64,000 nt of DNA from Loxodes magnus (GCA_946699065.1 CAMPDV010000045.1:744001-808000); one strand, 5' to 3'; shown: positions 1 through 13,369, numbered from the stretch's first letter. Numbers and translations are program-made. The notes: generated from the letters alone by a model not told the origin.

Positions 1-2
1 AA

Positions 3-1016
3 AAATTTGAATCAAAGAGTTAAACAATAAGTAGAGCTAAAGAGATAGATAATCTAATTTATAGCTAATATAAAGCAAAGTTAATAGGCTTTATCAGAAA
101 ATACCTAGAAGAAAATGTGATTAAAGAGTGAAGGAAAAGAATTAAATGCTTTCTAGCAAAAATGTAAATAGAATAATTAAATCTAAAATGTATCTAAGAT
201 TATAGAGTAATACCTTCTTTATCAATTTAAGAATTCTTTTATCTATAAAGTGAAAAAAGAAATTTTTTGGATACTAAAATTTTCAATTTTGAGAGAAAAT
301 TCTAAGAAGGTGATTTGTAAAACGCAAGATAAGTTAAAATTTTAAAAGCTAACTAATAATAAATCTCTAATTAAAAATTGAATTAAAAGATATAAATTTA
401 TAACTATGATAGGATTATAAGCTTTTAAGAAAAAGTCAGATATATTTTAATTAGTAGATAGTGCAGAATAATACTTTCTATTTATTATTCTCTGGTAAAA
501 AGAAATTATGCCAAATAAAAATTTAAATAAGCTTTATAATTAAAATAAACTATTTTGCTTTAAGATTTAAGTTTATGCTATGATAATGCTAGCAAGAATT
601 CGTTTTTTGTATATTCAATTATTCGTTAAAATTCATTTGGATTTTAATTTCAAAGGAAAGGCAACAAAGAAAAAGTAAATAATTAAAGTCTGTTCATTAT
701 ATATAAATAATGCTTTTAAGAAAATGAAAGAAAGACAATTTTTGCATCTCTAAAGAGGAGAGTAGCTAATAAAGATAAAGAAATAAGAAATAAAAATAGA
801 GAAATAGAGAAATTAATATTAAAGAGAAAAATAAATTTTGATAAAATTTTATGTGCTTCAGTTTAGTACTTCATTCGTTACTAAATCACTCACTTCTAAA
901 ACTTCATTACAACATGGACATTATCATATAATAATTTCCTTTAAATTGTTTATAGGATCACTATCTCTTTTTCTTAAGCTCTTTTCTACTTTTTATGTAG
1001 TTTGCTAGTTTAATGA
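3..1016 (+). pseudogene. 5'-truncated unidentified frame, one in-frame TGA
   Basis: This frame enters from the left edge and stays open in the ciliate code to TGA at 1014, except for one TGA at 129-131. It is rich in Lys, Gln, Ile and Asn, with basic and coiled stretches such as NKDKEIRNKNREIEKL near 780. I recognise no domain. The last 150 bases overlap the end of a convergent RING gene and are probably not coding, so the real protein may end near 860. The start lies outside the window. It could be the tail of a mobile-element gene; that is inference only. Confidence 0.4.
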
Positions 1017-2147
1017 TTAATATAAGCACTACTCACAAAAAAAATGACAGCAACTAAGTTAAAAATTGGTATTCTTTTTACAAAAATTACATTTCACCAA
1101 TTTAATGTATCTTCCTTTTAGTTTAGCTTAGATTGTTAAAACAATATCCTCAAATGCAAAATAAAATTCTATTTGCTTGCAGTTTACCTTGAGAGCATTC
1201 ATTAAGGATTTTTTATCAAAATCCAATAAAGAACTTTTTTTCTTAATTAATTCATTTTGCAACTCTATTCGGATATTTAAATGCTAAATTATCGATTCTT
1301 TCTCTTTTAATTTTTTTGCTTATTCATCTACCTAAGACTGTAGTTGTTTCTCTTTTGATTGCAATTTACTTAGCTGTAGCATTTTATAGCTTTCCATTTG
1401 TTTTATCTTCATTTCTAGATTTTTGCATTTTTCTTCCATATTCTCTCTGCTTTTTTTTAACTAGATCTTAAAGTTACTCTATTATCTGCTTAATTCCTAT
1501 ATCTCTTAGTTTTTATTATGTCTAGCATTAACTTCTATTTCACTCTTATTTCATAAGAATATTTAAGGGATTATGCTAAACTAAGGCTGATCAAAATTGT
1601 TAATAAAGAAAATAAGCATGTTCTGTTATGTTGGAAGGAAGACAAGAGTATCTTAAAGATTGTAATATGCTTTGTAGATCTAAATCAAGCAGTTGAAGCC
1701 TTCTAATGAATAAGAATCTTAGGAATAGGTTTGCTAATCCAATGCTAAAATCTAATTTTTAAGTGCATTTAGTTTCTAAGTATAAGGCAGTATTCTATCC
1801 CTAATTTATTTAAAGTCAGATTATATTTTTTTATGGTGAAATAGGAAGTTAGAATATTTCTCCAGATTCTAGCAGTTTTGTGCGTATATGTCAAGAAGTT
1901 TGTCTATGTTTTCTTTAACTTAAGCAGAGTATTATTTCACACTCAAGATATTTTAATTGACCCATTAAAAGCTTTCCTCGATTGATTTATATTTATGCCC
2001 TTAATGGTTCCCTTGCTCCAAGCATTTCTAGCAAAAAAAATTACTTGACTCACTTTTTTATTTTTTATCCAAAAAGCAGAAAATGCAAAAAAACGTGTTT
2101 TTGATGAAGTGGATAGAACAGAAATAATCTTTGGTTGCTTATTACAT
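858..2147 (-). pseudogene. zinc finger / coiled-coil / C-terminal RING protein, two in-frame TGAs
   Basis: A 429-codon frame (ATG at 2147, TGA at 860-858) with in-frame TGAs at codons 199 and 408 and no frameshift. The N-terminus has a B-box-like Cys/His cluster (FCSIH, FFCIFC, FFCQKC, GNHQGHKY). Codons ~200-320 are coiled coil (MEEKCKNLEMKIKQME). The C-terminus is a RING-HC finger: CNFC, then CCHFFCEQC, then CPCC after about 35 residues. The same order occurs in the genes at 6585-7907 and 42190-43320, so this is a family. A RING finger suggests a ubiquitin E3 ligase; the substrate is unknown. The second TGA lies inside the RING, before its last Cys pair, so termination there would remove those ligands. 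Confidence 0.65.
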
Positions 2148-4340
2148 TTTTACAATATAAAAGAAACTAACGAAAATAAGTTGAAATTATAAATTTAAAT
2201 CCCTTTAGATAATTTTCTTATAAACTAATTACCTAAGCATTGCCTCTTATTTTCTAGCTTAAAACATTCATTCGAACTAAAAATATAAAAATGAGATTTA
2301 TTATTAAAGCCTTTAAAAGTTGCTAGGAGTTTTCATGTAACTTAGAAGGTTTAGTTATGTGTTATGATTTAATAATTTAAACCATTTTCATTTGATTGGG
2401 ATATTTGATACTTATCTTCTGTAGTTTTATAAGAAAATTCCTTTAGAAAATAATTTTCATACTTATTTATCTAAGAATTTTTAGTATCAAAATAGATTTT
2501 AAAATCTAAGTTAAAATAAAATTTAGGATTATCTTTTGTTTATGAGTGCTTGCTACTTTTGAGGCTAAAAATGAGTTAGGTATTATAATCTAGAAAGAAC
2601 CATAAAATAAGCTTCCATTTTAAAATATAAGAATCTTATGATTTAAGTTTAAAGCCTTTTTATTATAAATTACCTTAAATTCTATAGAGTATATTACTCA
2701 AGTCTAGTAATTAAATCTACAAATTATCTAATTTAGCTCTTAAGATGCTTTATAGCAAATTATCTGAAAAGGTTCTGAAAACCATTCTATTAATTACCTC
2801 AATTTTAAACCTTCAACTTTAGATTTACAACTCTTGATTTTTAGATTTAGCTAAAGTAGTTTTGTTTCTCTAGCATTAATAATGATTCAGCTTAAAATAT
2901 CAAAACATAAGGGGGGAAAATTATTAAATAAATACCTTTTTTAGTTTGAATAGAATTAATTATAAAGATTGGTAGCTTTCTAAAATGTAACTAGCAGTAT
3001 ATAAATAATAGCTAATTGATGCATTAATGTAAATAAAGCTATATGAAATTATATTAAAGTACTTATAATTAGCTTATTAAATTTGATTCTTAGATTCAAT
3101 TTCTTTAAGGTATTTTCTAGTGCTTTATATACAAATTTACTTTTTTCCCTTTTATTATTATAGAAAAAAACTTATTTTTCTTACTCTTTTCTCTGTATTA
3201 TACTTAATGATTATTATGTTCTACACTATATAACCCTATTTTATATAAATTAGGAGCAGATAGGGATCACTTCTTAAAATCAGATTTTAGATGAAATTAT
3301 TTAGAGAATTAAGCAAATTAAGATTTAAATATCTAAGTATCCAACTTAGTTCTATATATAGCACTTTTAGTATGTCTAACTAACTTTAGTCTAGAATTAA
3401 ATAAACTAGCTTAAATATCGACAGGCTTATGAAAGTATCTCACTTCCCAATAAGATAAGATAGCAAGCAGTTTAAAATATTTGGAATTGTAATTAAACAG
3501 ATTAGTAAAGTATAAAAGGGAATAATTAGAAAAGAACATACCATAGTAGCTTAAAAAATTTAAGTAGTTAGCACTTCCTTCGTTATATCATGCAAGATTG
3601 CTAGCTTTAAAATGTGAAATAAAATATCTATATGCTTTTTAAACTTAGTCAGAGGTTTAGAAACTTATAGAAAGCTTTCGATTTGTACTGGATAACTGCA
3701 TCATTTAAGAGTTGATTTATATTTATAAAAGTAAATGTAAATATCATAGTTCTAAATTAAGGAAAATAATTTATCAGTACTTTATTAAAGTAAAATATAA
3801 CCTTAATATAATAATGCCATCTAGTACCCCTCTATTCAATCATTTAAAATCGCATTTTAACTTAATACAAATCTATATACTCCTATCAAACCCCTAGATG
3901 TAGTTAAAAATCTGAATATATCTTACATCTTTAGCTCCTTTCTAATAATAATAGAAGTTAAATAGCATACAGCACACTATTGTAGAGTTAAAAATATAAT
4001 TAATTATATCTTACATGTATCACATTTGTTTCACTATGTTTCTTTCTTTTTATTTTACTTTTCAACTTTTTTAAAAATGTTGTACTTTTACATTTTACAA
4101 AATCTTCGAGCCATAAATTTTACTTCTACTAACTAAGTTAAATATACAATTATTTAAAATTTCTTGACTTGCAAATTTCTTAGCTGTAATTAACTAATTT
4201 TAAAACTCTACTTACATATTCATTTACAGCTTGAAATAACTTAAATGTTTTAATACCTAAGCTAAGTTATTTAGATGATTATATAGTCTCAATAATAATA
4301 ACAGTAATCATAAAATAAAGCAGATAGACTAGAAAATTCA
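2148..4340. other. no gene recognised, AT-rich
   Basis: No protein-like frame with family resemblance was found here on either strand. It is a possible spacer or noncoding part of a repeat. Confidence 0.4.
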
Positions 4341-4848
4341 AGAGTAAGAAAGGAAATAAAATTGAGTTTTATATATTAACGAGATAGCAAGCTATCATAG
4401 TAGCTTTCTTCAAGTCTACTTTAACTATTCTTATTCCTTAAACCTTTTTCTTGTTCGTTTGCTAAAGCTTAATTAAAGATATTAGGCTACAAATTTGCTA
4501 ATTAGCTATTATTTAAGTAAGCAGGTATTATTATATTCCTTTATGCAAATACCATTAAAATTCAGGAGTTTATTTAAAAGTAACGATTTAAGCTACCTTT
4601 TCTAAAATGAAGGCAACTTTGATATATTTCCAAAACAAAGTGTTTCGTTTATTTCCTTCCAGATATTAAATAGAATACATAGTTTCTAAATAAAGTTAGT
4701 TTTGGTATATTTATAGAAAGTAAATAGCTAAAGTTAGAGTTAGAAGTTTAATAATTTGAGGTTTAGGTATGCTATCACTGGAAATTTTACAGTTATTTAA
4801 TTTCAGTTAGCATTTAAACCAATGAACTAAAATAAATTAAAGACAGTA

Positions 4849-5367
4849 ATGAAGAAGATTCACAGCTTACCTATTATCACAAGAGATGCTAAGACAGATT
4901 CAAAGTAGAAGGATTTTATTTAAGAAAGATAAATTAACTGCCTTATTATCGATGATGAAAGAAAGGAAAATATTCCTATTTTATAGGTGGAGCTTAACTA
5001 GTTGTATCAAAAGAGGAAGAAATCCAGCTTTTAAGCTTAAATAAATTAGTAAATTTCTTGTAGTAAGCAAGATGAACTTAGGAACTTAATAAACTCTGAA
5101 AATACAACCAATTTAGTTTAAATGAAACCTAGCAAAACTAATTCAAGTTAATTTCTAGAAACATAAATTAAAAGCAAGTATATATATGAAGTCAAGCAAG
5201 CATACTAAGTACAAAATTAAAAAGCTCAGATAAAAAGTGAGAACTTACAACTGGGGAAATAGCTTAAGATCCATAACTACTTGAAAATTCTAGCAAGCGA
5301 AAAAGTGATATATGGGCTTGTTGTATTTTTGTTGTTATTAGCGAATCTATACATGAAAGATCTATGA
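4849..5367 (+). CDS. 172-residue tail-anchored protein, family copy 1 (intact)
   Basis: An uninterrupted frame in the ciliate code, ATG 4849 to TGA 5365-5367. A conserved N-terminal block contains INCLIIDDERKENIPIL and QLYQKRKK. The middle is polar and Gln/Ser-rich. A short coiled segment (IKSENLQLGKQL) precedes a single C-terminal hydrophobic segment (IYGLVVFLLLLANLYM) ending in MKDL. That layout predicts a tail-anchored membrane protein with a cytosolic N-terminus. Copies of the same length lie at 40460-40978 and, with a lost stop, at 50652. A diverged 175-residue relative lies at 15747. Conservation of frame, length and ends over four copies is good evidence of a real gene. No known family was recognised; the layout is SNARE-like but I see no SNARE-motif evidence. 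Confidence 0.8.
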
Positions 5368-6584
5368 GATCATTAATTAGAAGATCATACTTTTAATTAC
5401 AAACACTTTATTTTCATTGATTTAAAATATCAAATTTAATGCTTTATTTAGACTATTAATATACATTCATCTATCTAAAAAGAATTTCCTAAATAGAACT
5501 TATAGCAATAAGTGAATAAAAATTGCCTCACTTATATACAGAGGCAACAAAGTAGACGGGGCATTGTAAGTAATAAATTGAAATATAGATTTAATATTTT
5601 TTCTGAGTATTAAGTAAAAAAAGTTCTATCTAATTAAAAAAAATGCTTTATTAGATAATTTATTCAATTAAACCTTAAGAGGATATGAAGTACAACTTCA
5701 ATCTATTTCTAAATTTAATTTTAGCTATTTTTTCATTAGACAGATAGCAAGATATATCATACATTTAAGATAAAATATTTTAATAGGTTTATAAATTAGC
5801 ATATTTAGTGTGTTCAGTTTATATCAGAATATCATAGGTAAATAATAGCTTCTTTAACTAAAGTATGCAATTAGTCTATAACTAAGCTACATTAATGTTC
5901 ATATATTTATACTTTAAATTAAAAGGATTTATATATACATATACCTATCCAGATTTATTAGTATCTATGCTTATTTCGTTCTGCTAAGTTATACTTATTT
6001 CCTAAGATTTAAAGTAAGTTTCTTTATAGGTTTAGTAGCTTTTCACTTCTAAGTTTAAATTTAATATCACTTTGAATAAAATACCTCTTTATTAGTATAA
6101 AATAAACAGAGTTAAATTAAAGCTCTTTGAAAGTTGGTGGTGATATTAGCTGTATATATGAAATGTCATTCAACTAAAAACGTATTAAATGATTAAGCAA
6201 TTGATGTATCTATATATAAAAGCATCAAAGACTCTAAAATTCATACGTTACTAGCTTTAGATTAAGCAAGAAAATATTTCTTTGCTTATTTCGCAACTTT
6301 ATTTAGAAGAGACTTGACAAAGAAAAAATTTAAAACGGGAACTTAATTTTCAGGTTAAGGTAAAAAAATGCAGCGAGAAATTGTATTTAAAGGTAATAAA
6401 ACTAAAGATATTAAAATATTCAGCTTAATCCTTTTTCAATTTCTCATTGGGTACTAAGATGAATCTTTAGTCTATTCAATGAAAGATAGAAATTTAGTTT
6501 ATTTTAATCTCCTTTAGACTTTAAGGTAGTTATAACCAATCTATTATAATTAAAAAATTAAAAGATAAATAAATTTTCATTTAA
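5368..6584. other. spacer within the repeat block
   Basis: No supported gene. It separates the tail-anchored protein gene from the RING gene, and a comparable spacer (about 1.2 kb) lies at 40,979-42,189. Confidence 0.4.
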
Positions 6585-7907
6585 ATGGAGAGCGAAAGCT
6601 TTTGTATGATTTGTGCAAAGCATTAAACTTAAAACATATTCTTCTGTATAAATTGCTTCTTAAAGAGCAATGGAAAATAAGAAAACTCATATGTCTTTTG
6701 CTAAACTTGCTAAGCTGAAGGTTTGCATTTAAAGCATAAGTATAAAGCTTTTAAAGAATGCTTTGAGTGGTTTAAGATAAATCTCTAATTATTAAAATAG
6801 GGGATATTAGCCTATAGTCAGAACAATGAAAGGCTAATGCAAATGTATAAAAAAAATATTGCAAACTTAAAACTATTTTCGAATCTTAAACCTAATAAGA
6901 TGCAGATTTAACCTGATCTATTAGAAAAAATAAAAGATGCTGAAAAAGGTATTTTAAGCTTGAAGAAATTAAGTGATTAACTACAGATATTAATCAGCTA
7001 ATAAGCTCCTATTTATTTTGAATCTGAAAAAGATTTAGTCAATCTTAGCTAAATTTACAAAAACTGAGATCTAAGTCTGAGTGTTTATAGCTTTGTGCCT
7101 TAGCAATCTAATTTATGTTATGCTTTTTTACCCTCTGCCGATGGATTTAATTCCAAATATGTTCCTCCTATTTTCCTTTTTAGAAGCGAAAAATTATCTA
7201 GTAACTAAAGAGAGTTTAAGTAAATTATTGATTTTCAGCAATAACTGGGTATTGAAAAAACTTGAAAAGATAAGTTAGAATAATAGTAAAAAATCCAAGA
7301 ATCTCTGACCTAGCAAAAGAACTAAATGACACTCATTCTATCTTAAGAATTAAATTCCTTAAAAGAAATAAATTCTAAACTTTAAAAATAATAGGCTAAC
7401 CTAATTAAAAGTATCTAAGAGAAAAGCTAATTAATTATTCAACTGAAAAGTTAACTAGAAAAATATAAGTAAATTAAGGAGAGCTTAAGTATTAAAAAAA
7501 AGGAAATTGATCTATGTGAGATAAATGGTTATTAGAATTATATTTTATATGGAATAGATTATGAAGATTATACGCTAAAACTAATTATTAGAGCAAACTT
7601 TTTTCAGGAAGCAAAATGTTAGAAATGCCATCAAATTTATGAAATTTGATCTTTTACCTGCAGTCATAAATTATGTAATTAATGTTTTATTGATACTGCT
7701 GAACGTTAGATAAACATCTTATTTGATAATTAGAGGATTAAATTTTTAGTGAATTAGGGTTGCAAAACTTATTTGCAAAGTTATTTAGAAATACTTTGTC
7801 CCATCTGTTATAAAAACTTCGAGATAAAAGAAGCAATGATTTGTGATAAGCGATAATTTTAATTTCCTTCTTTAATAATTAAACTTATATTTAATTTAAA
7901 GTATTGA
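6585..7907 (+). pseudogene. zinc finger / coiled-coil / RING protein, three in-frame TGAs
   Basis: A 440-codon frame, ATG 6585 to TGA 7905-7907, kept in one phase but with TGAs at codons 161, 227 and 355. The N-terminal cluster FCMICAKH, FFCINC, VFCQTC, LHLKHKY matches the gene at 858-2147. The middle is coiled coil (SLKEINSKLQKQQ). The C-terminal RING reads CQKCH, then CSHKLCNQC, then CPIC after about 40 residues. The TGA at 355 falls inside the RING, between the first Cys pair and CSH. Probably an E3-type protein; the reading is weakened by the three TGAs. A diverged copy lies at 42190-43320. Confidence 0.65.
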
Positions 7908-7969
7908 TTAAGGTTCTTAGATTTAAGTGTTGGATAAACTAATTAAAATATTATTTTTCTTAAAGATTA

Positions 7970-9055
7970 TTTAAATTTAAACTGCTTCGAGGCTTTTGTT
8001 TAGAGTACTTTTATTTTTTCTCTTCAGGTAAAAGTGGATCACTATCATATTAATTATTTTTATCAGAATCAGGAATGTATTAAGAAAAATAGCTTTATCT
8101 CAGCGAGTCTTTAGTGTATTAGGCTAAATTTAATTCTTGTTGTTTAAATCATAAAAGTCAAAGGAGAAATTTTCTCCAGTTAACTCTCTCTTCTCTTTTT
8201 ATTCTATCTCAAAATCTTTAATAATAATAATAAATGAACTTAGTGTTAAATAAAAGTTTGCTATCCCTGGGCTTTCAACCAGGTACCAGCAGACCAATTT
8301 TTTTACGTGGTAAGTCTTCCCCGACCTTTTTTGTAAGTGGATGGTTACCACTGTTAATTTTCTTTGTTGCGTATTAAAAGTTTTTGTCTGTAAACTCCAT
8401 TTTCAGTAATCCATAGCTTATTTAAAGCTCTTCATGTTTTCTGCTCTTCTCTTATCTGTAAATTCTTTCATTCTTTGCAGTGTCTTAGTAAGTGATTTCG
8501 TGAGTAGCAATACCAACAATTTTTTATTTATTTTTCAGTGTTCTTCTTTTTAAATATTTTGTTTTCCAGTTGTTCAATTCTTTTAGTTAAATCCGTACTT
8601 GCCTATTCTTAACTAGGTTTATTTTATTATGTATTCTAAAATTTGGTTGGATTTTCTTCTATAATCATGCATTGAGATTATTTAAAATTTGATTATGACA
8701 TTTCTCATAATTACTATTCTGTAACTAAACTACTTTTTATTAGCTAGCTTCTTAATATTTTTAATTTTTTGTTTTAATCTTCGATGCAATCCATAAGTTC
8801 TCGAATTCGATCTCCGTAAATGAATATCATTTCATCTTATTTAGTGATCATTGCTTTCAATTTTTCAATTCAATCTTGAAGAAAGTCGTTACTCTAAATT
8901 TGTGGATTAACTGACTCAGCTGGACCTATCATTATTTTTCCTTCAGGTGAAGAGCTAGATTCTTATTATTGTTTTTATTTTTTTAGTTCCTCTTTCGTCG
9001 CTTGCTTTCTTGCTTTCCTTATTTAGTTTTTTGAAAGACGGACCTATTATTCCAT
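7970..9055 (-). pseudogene. non-LTR retrotransposon ORF1 with CCHC zinc knuckle (decayed)
   Basis: It starts at ATG 9055. The first ~55 codons are polar, followed by a coiled-coil segment (TKQDEMIFIYGDRIRELM). A perfect CCHC knuckle lies at 8518-8477 (CWYC, Asn-His, Cys). Past the knuckle, ALNKLWITENGVYR parallels TLNKLSRLYVTQEGKIYR in the ORF1 at 61.6-60.6 kb. In-frame TGAs and phase changes show decay. An acidic tail frame (SDPLLPEEKKQKYSKQKP) runs to about 7970 and may belong to it. ORF1 proteins of this kind bind element RNA. No reverse transcriptase follows on this strand, because 7.9 kb is occupied by a plus-strand gene. Confidence 0.65.
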
Positions 9056-9953
9056 TTTTTTTTAATCTCAAAATCTTTAAGAAGCATAGCTATCTTATCC
9101 TATATTTTTCTTTCTTTTTTAAGTTCAAAATTCTATAAGATAAAGTTCAATAATTTTCTACAAAAGTATAATTATAGGATAGATTAATTTAAACATCAAG
9201 AATAAATAAGACTTAATCATAATATTAAGAGTTGATATTAATGATTTAGTTTCTTATATATTTACTAAAATTAATAGTTAGGAATTTATTTTTTGAGTGG
9301 TTAGGAAAAATAATAACTTTCTTAAGTGATAAATAATAAATCATCCTATATTTCTTTTATTGCAGTTCCTTTGTCTAATTTATTCTAATTTTTATTTAGT
9401 TAGAACAAGATGTGCTCACCTTTTGGATATTGAAGAACATTAATTATTTATTTTAAGGAAGGATAAATTTCAACGAATGATAAAGCTAAGCAAAATATAC
9501 AAACATAATTAGGAATTTCTTCTTATTTAAAAACGAAAAGAACTTAGGCCATTAAATTGATTGTCAAGATCATTTGACTAATTTTAATTAATTGATAGAT
9601 AAGTAAAAAATAAACTTAAAATTTAAGATATTTAATAATACTTCTTCATTTTCACTTTTACAATATTTTCTTTATCTAACTTATATCAATCTACAATTTA
9701 GATATCAGCACTAAAAGAAGTAAAAGTTGTAAAGAACTTTCAATTTCTTAATAAACTAATACAAAAAGTTTAGCTATTATAGAAGCATTTTTTATTTAAA
9801 TCTGAAAAAAGTCTAAAATAAAAGATTTAACTTAGCTACTAATAGCATAATTTTTAGTTAAATAGATAATTAACTAATAAAAGTACTCAAATAAGCAAAA
9901 TTAAAACATAATTGTTTTATTTAAAGAATTTTAATTTTTTAGTTACAATTAAT

Positions 9954-12440
9954 ATGTAGTAAGCTTAATGCTAAATTTGCTAACTACAATTCGATTTATA
10001 AAATAGATCTCCTCGTTCACTTTAATACGGATGCATTCATTGCGCGAAATGCTTGGAAAATAATTGGCTAAGATAGGACTTTTATGATTTTATTCATAAA
10101 TTAAGATGTTAAAAATACCTCAAGATTTAAGAATTAAATTAAAAGCTAATAAAATTCTACATTATAAAAGTGTCCTTCACATAATGATAGTTTGAGATGA
10201 ATTTGTACAAATGATAACTAAATGGTTTGCGGAGTATGTCTCTAAATAAATCATAAAGATCATGAAAAGCAAAATTTTTAAGAAAATGAGGAAAACAGTA
10301 AATAAATGAGCGAAAATAAGATTAAGTTTAGATAATCTTTACAAAATATTTAGGAATAATTAAAAAAATAAATTCTAAATTCTGGTCTCTAAAATTTAGA
10401 AGAATATTAATAAAATAATGATAAAGATTTTGATTATTAATCTTGTTTCTATAATATTTTGGAAGACTTTGATAACTCTTTACAAAGCTTAAAAAATGCA
10501 GACTGCAATAGCATTGGTTAATCTGCTTAAAAATGAATAAAATTTTACTATTAGAAGAGAATTTTGATACTAGTATGGCAAATATAGCAATTAGTTAAGG
10601 AAATAAAAGTTGATAAGTATTAACAGAAGAAAAATAAAAAATAATTTATTGAGTATAATATCTGATGGACTTCCTGAAAAATTACAAGAAAACTAAATCT
10701 TGAATGGAGAATTATAACTGATAATTAAATAATTAGAGGAATAAAATGAATAGAAAAAAGCTAAGCTAGAAAATATTTATGCTATATTAGATTCTAAAAA
10801 GAAAAAAACAATAAGAAGAATAGATACAAAAGCAAAATGATGCAATTTAAAGAAGATTAGCTTAATAAATGAAAAATATTTCATCATTCAAGAATAGGAT
10901 AGTAAAATATAATAGTAAAATAATTAACAAGACTACTTGTTATAAGAGTTCTAAAAAATAAAGAATTCATATGAAGATTTATAAAAATAATATGCATAAT
11001 AAAAAGAATGAATTAAAAAAATAAAAAGACAAGAAATACTAAGAAAGATAAATTAAATAAAAAAATAGAAAATAAGAAAATAACTAAATAGATTAAATTA
11101 ATAAATAGAAAATAACTCAAAATATTCATATCTAAGCCAATTAAAATAAAAAAATTTAAAAACAAATAATTTAAGCTACTAATCAGTAACATAGTTTATC
11201 CAAGAATCCCTTTGATATAACTAGAAAAATAATATAATGAATAATAAATAAAAGATTAAATGGCTTAATTATCTTCTATTTATAGTGCTTGTAGAAATTT
11301 TAGAGTTGATGGAAACTGCTGGTACCGAGCCATTGGTTTTGCTTATTAGAGCACTTATGTCGCATTTCTACTTCACTTGATCACTTCACCTCTTTTATTC
11401 AAAAGATAGAATCTAATTAAGGATATTACTAGCTTAGACCTAATAAATTTTATGCTGAATCTCTCGCCTTTAAAGAAACTTTTGTATAACTTCTTTTTAA
11501 CTTACTAGAGAGGAAAAATAAAATGATAAGCTTATTTTCTAGTATTTAGAATAAGAAATAGGAGAAAATAAAAAAGGTCAAGATGAAGCTCTAGTTTGGT
11601 AATGAGATGTCTAACTGCAAATTATCTAGAGTGCCACTAAGATTATTTTTAAGTTTTTATGAATAATCTTACGAATAATTAATTGAAAACATTATAGCAA
11701 TGGGATAAGAAGAACAAGAAATAGAAATAATTCCTCTATTAATGATATTAAGAATTTAGATAGAAGTAATAATTATTGGTGCATAAGTTTAAAAATTAAT
11801 CTAGAATATAAAAATAAATGGTAATCTTCCCATTATTTATATCCAACAAAATTTATCACATTACTGGATCTTTTATGACAAATATTAATCTGAATCTGAT
11901 GGATTTGATTATATTTCTTTTAGTTATAGTGAAGAAAGAAAATTTCCTGAAAATTATGATATAAATAATACAGGAAGTCCCTTCTTTCTTAAAAAAGAAT
12001 CTGCCGATCAAAATTATCCTTTTGATGAGTTTAAAGAATTTGAAATACAGTGTGGTTTTCCTTATTTTAGTACTCAAAAAACGTAAGAACTTTTAGGTAT
12101 AATCATTTAAGATTAAAATAATTCTGAAAGAGCTTATAATTGTGTTGAAGAAGTTTATTTCTGGGATATCATATAACTAAAATGGTTGCATAAAATTTGC
12201 AAATTTTATATGGAGTTTAATGAATAATAGAAATAGTAGAATTTTTAATAAAGTCAAGCATTTATAAATAAGTGTCCAATATGTGGATATAAGCTAAATT
12301 AAGAAGAATAGTAAAAACTTCAAGAGAAGCAGAATTCACTAAACCAAAATTAGAAATTTATAGTGATTTAAGGAGGAAAAAATATTTCTATTAATTAACA
12401 ATAAAATTATAAATTATTCGTATATTTTTAAGATGTAAAT
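9954..12440 (+). pseudogene. RING / B-box / coiled-coil / OTU gene, frameshifted copy
   Basis: A degenerate copy of the gene at 24001-26553. The RING begins at ATG 9954 (CQIC, then YGCIHCAKC; the third Cys ligand is Tyr here). A frameshift precedes a B-box (CPSH, CTND, CGVC, HKDH) near 10,175-10,255. Gln-rich coiled coil follows. The OTU Cys box VDGNCWYRAIGFA is at about 11,305-11,345, and the OTU C-terminal half with SHYW at 11,850-11,870. Frameshifts fall just after the Cys box and near 11,605. The C-terminal RING has lost several ligands but keeps KCPICG at about 12,270. It ends near 12,440 by alignment. Not expected to be functional. Confidence 0.75.
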
Positions 12441-13369
12441 AATTAATTATCTTTATAATATTCAACAAATATCCTTATTATATATAGATTGATTAAATAA
12501 TTATTTAATCTTTTTAAGAAAAATTGTCTAAAATCAAAAAGTTTATAAACAATTTTTATTTTAAAAAGTTACTTAAATTTAGAGAAACAGCTCATTTATT
12601 TATTTTTCTTAGTGTTTAATTTATATTTATTTAATAAACTAAATTTTCTCAATTAGATTTAAAAAATCAGCATTAGACCTTATTATTATCATCTAGGCAA
12701 GTCGATTATCGATAGATTATTTATTTTACATAAATTTAAATTTTCTTAATTCTTACTATAAGTTTTTTCAGATTTAAATTGCTAAATAATTAAAAATTCA
12801 AACTAAAATTAAAGAATTTATTTAACTCAGATGACTATCTAATAGCTTTTTAATTTGTTTTAAGCTTTCTATTTTTTTAACTTTTAGTCTAGATACTTCT
12901 CTATTAATTGTGAGTCAGAAACCATAATAATAGAAAAATTTATAATGTTGAAACTTACATTTTTTCTTACTTTTGTGAATATAAAAATTGTTTGAATTTT
13001 AAGATTCCAAAAAGTAGACAAAAAGGATTTGAAATTATCTTTTTCTCTAGATTTTTAGCTTTATTGAACAGATGTATCTATTTCTTTGGGATAATTATCT
13101 AGAGATAAAAAGATAAAACTTCATTTATCTATTAGAAATTGATTTTTTAGAATTGATAGCTTTCTAAATTTTCTTATACTGATTTATCTAAGATATGAAG
13201 CGTCAAAACATCAAATTAAATATATTAAGAAATTTAAATTTTTTAGATAGAGCCAATATTTAAATAGTTGATTACATTGCTATATAAGCAGATAGTAAAT
13301 CATTGATGTATTACATGAATTGGTAAATTTAATGTGACGAATAAATTCAAAATTGGTATGATTTTAATA
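12441..13369. other. mostly noncoding; possible USP-like fragment near the end
   Basis: No full gene seen. At 13,255-13,395 (+) a short frame has DYIAI and, after Cys-Asp-Glu, NWYDFNN. This resembles the last conserved box of ubiquitin-specific proteases, with the catalytic His position read as Asp. The resemblance is short and could be chance. Confidence 0.25.

Larger units (their letters stand above)
4340..7907 (+). repeat. repeat block, third copy of the palindrome's inner arm
   Basis: From about 4340 this stretch matches 39,930-43,320 on the plus strand and 51,150-48,605 on the minus strand. The shared order is an upstream landmark (GAGTTTTATATATTA near 4364 and 39,960), the 172-residue gene, and the zinc-finger/coiled-coil/RING gene. 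Similarity was judged by eye and is patchy between genes. The boundaries are approximate. Confidence 0.6.
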
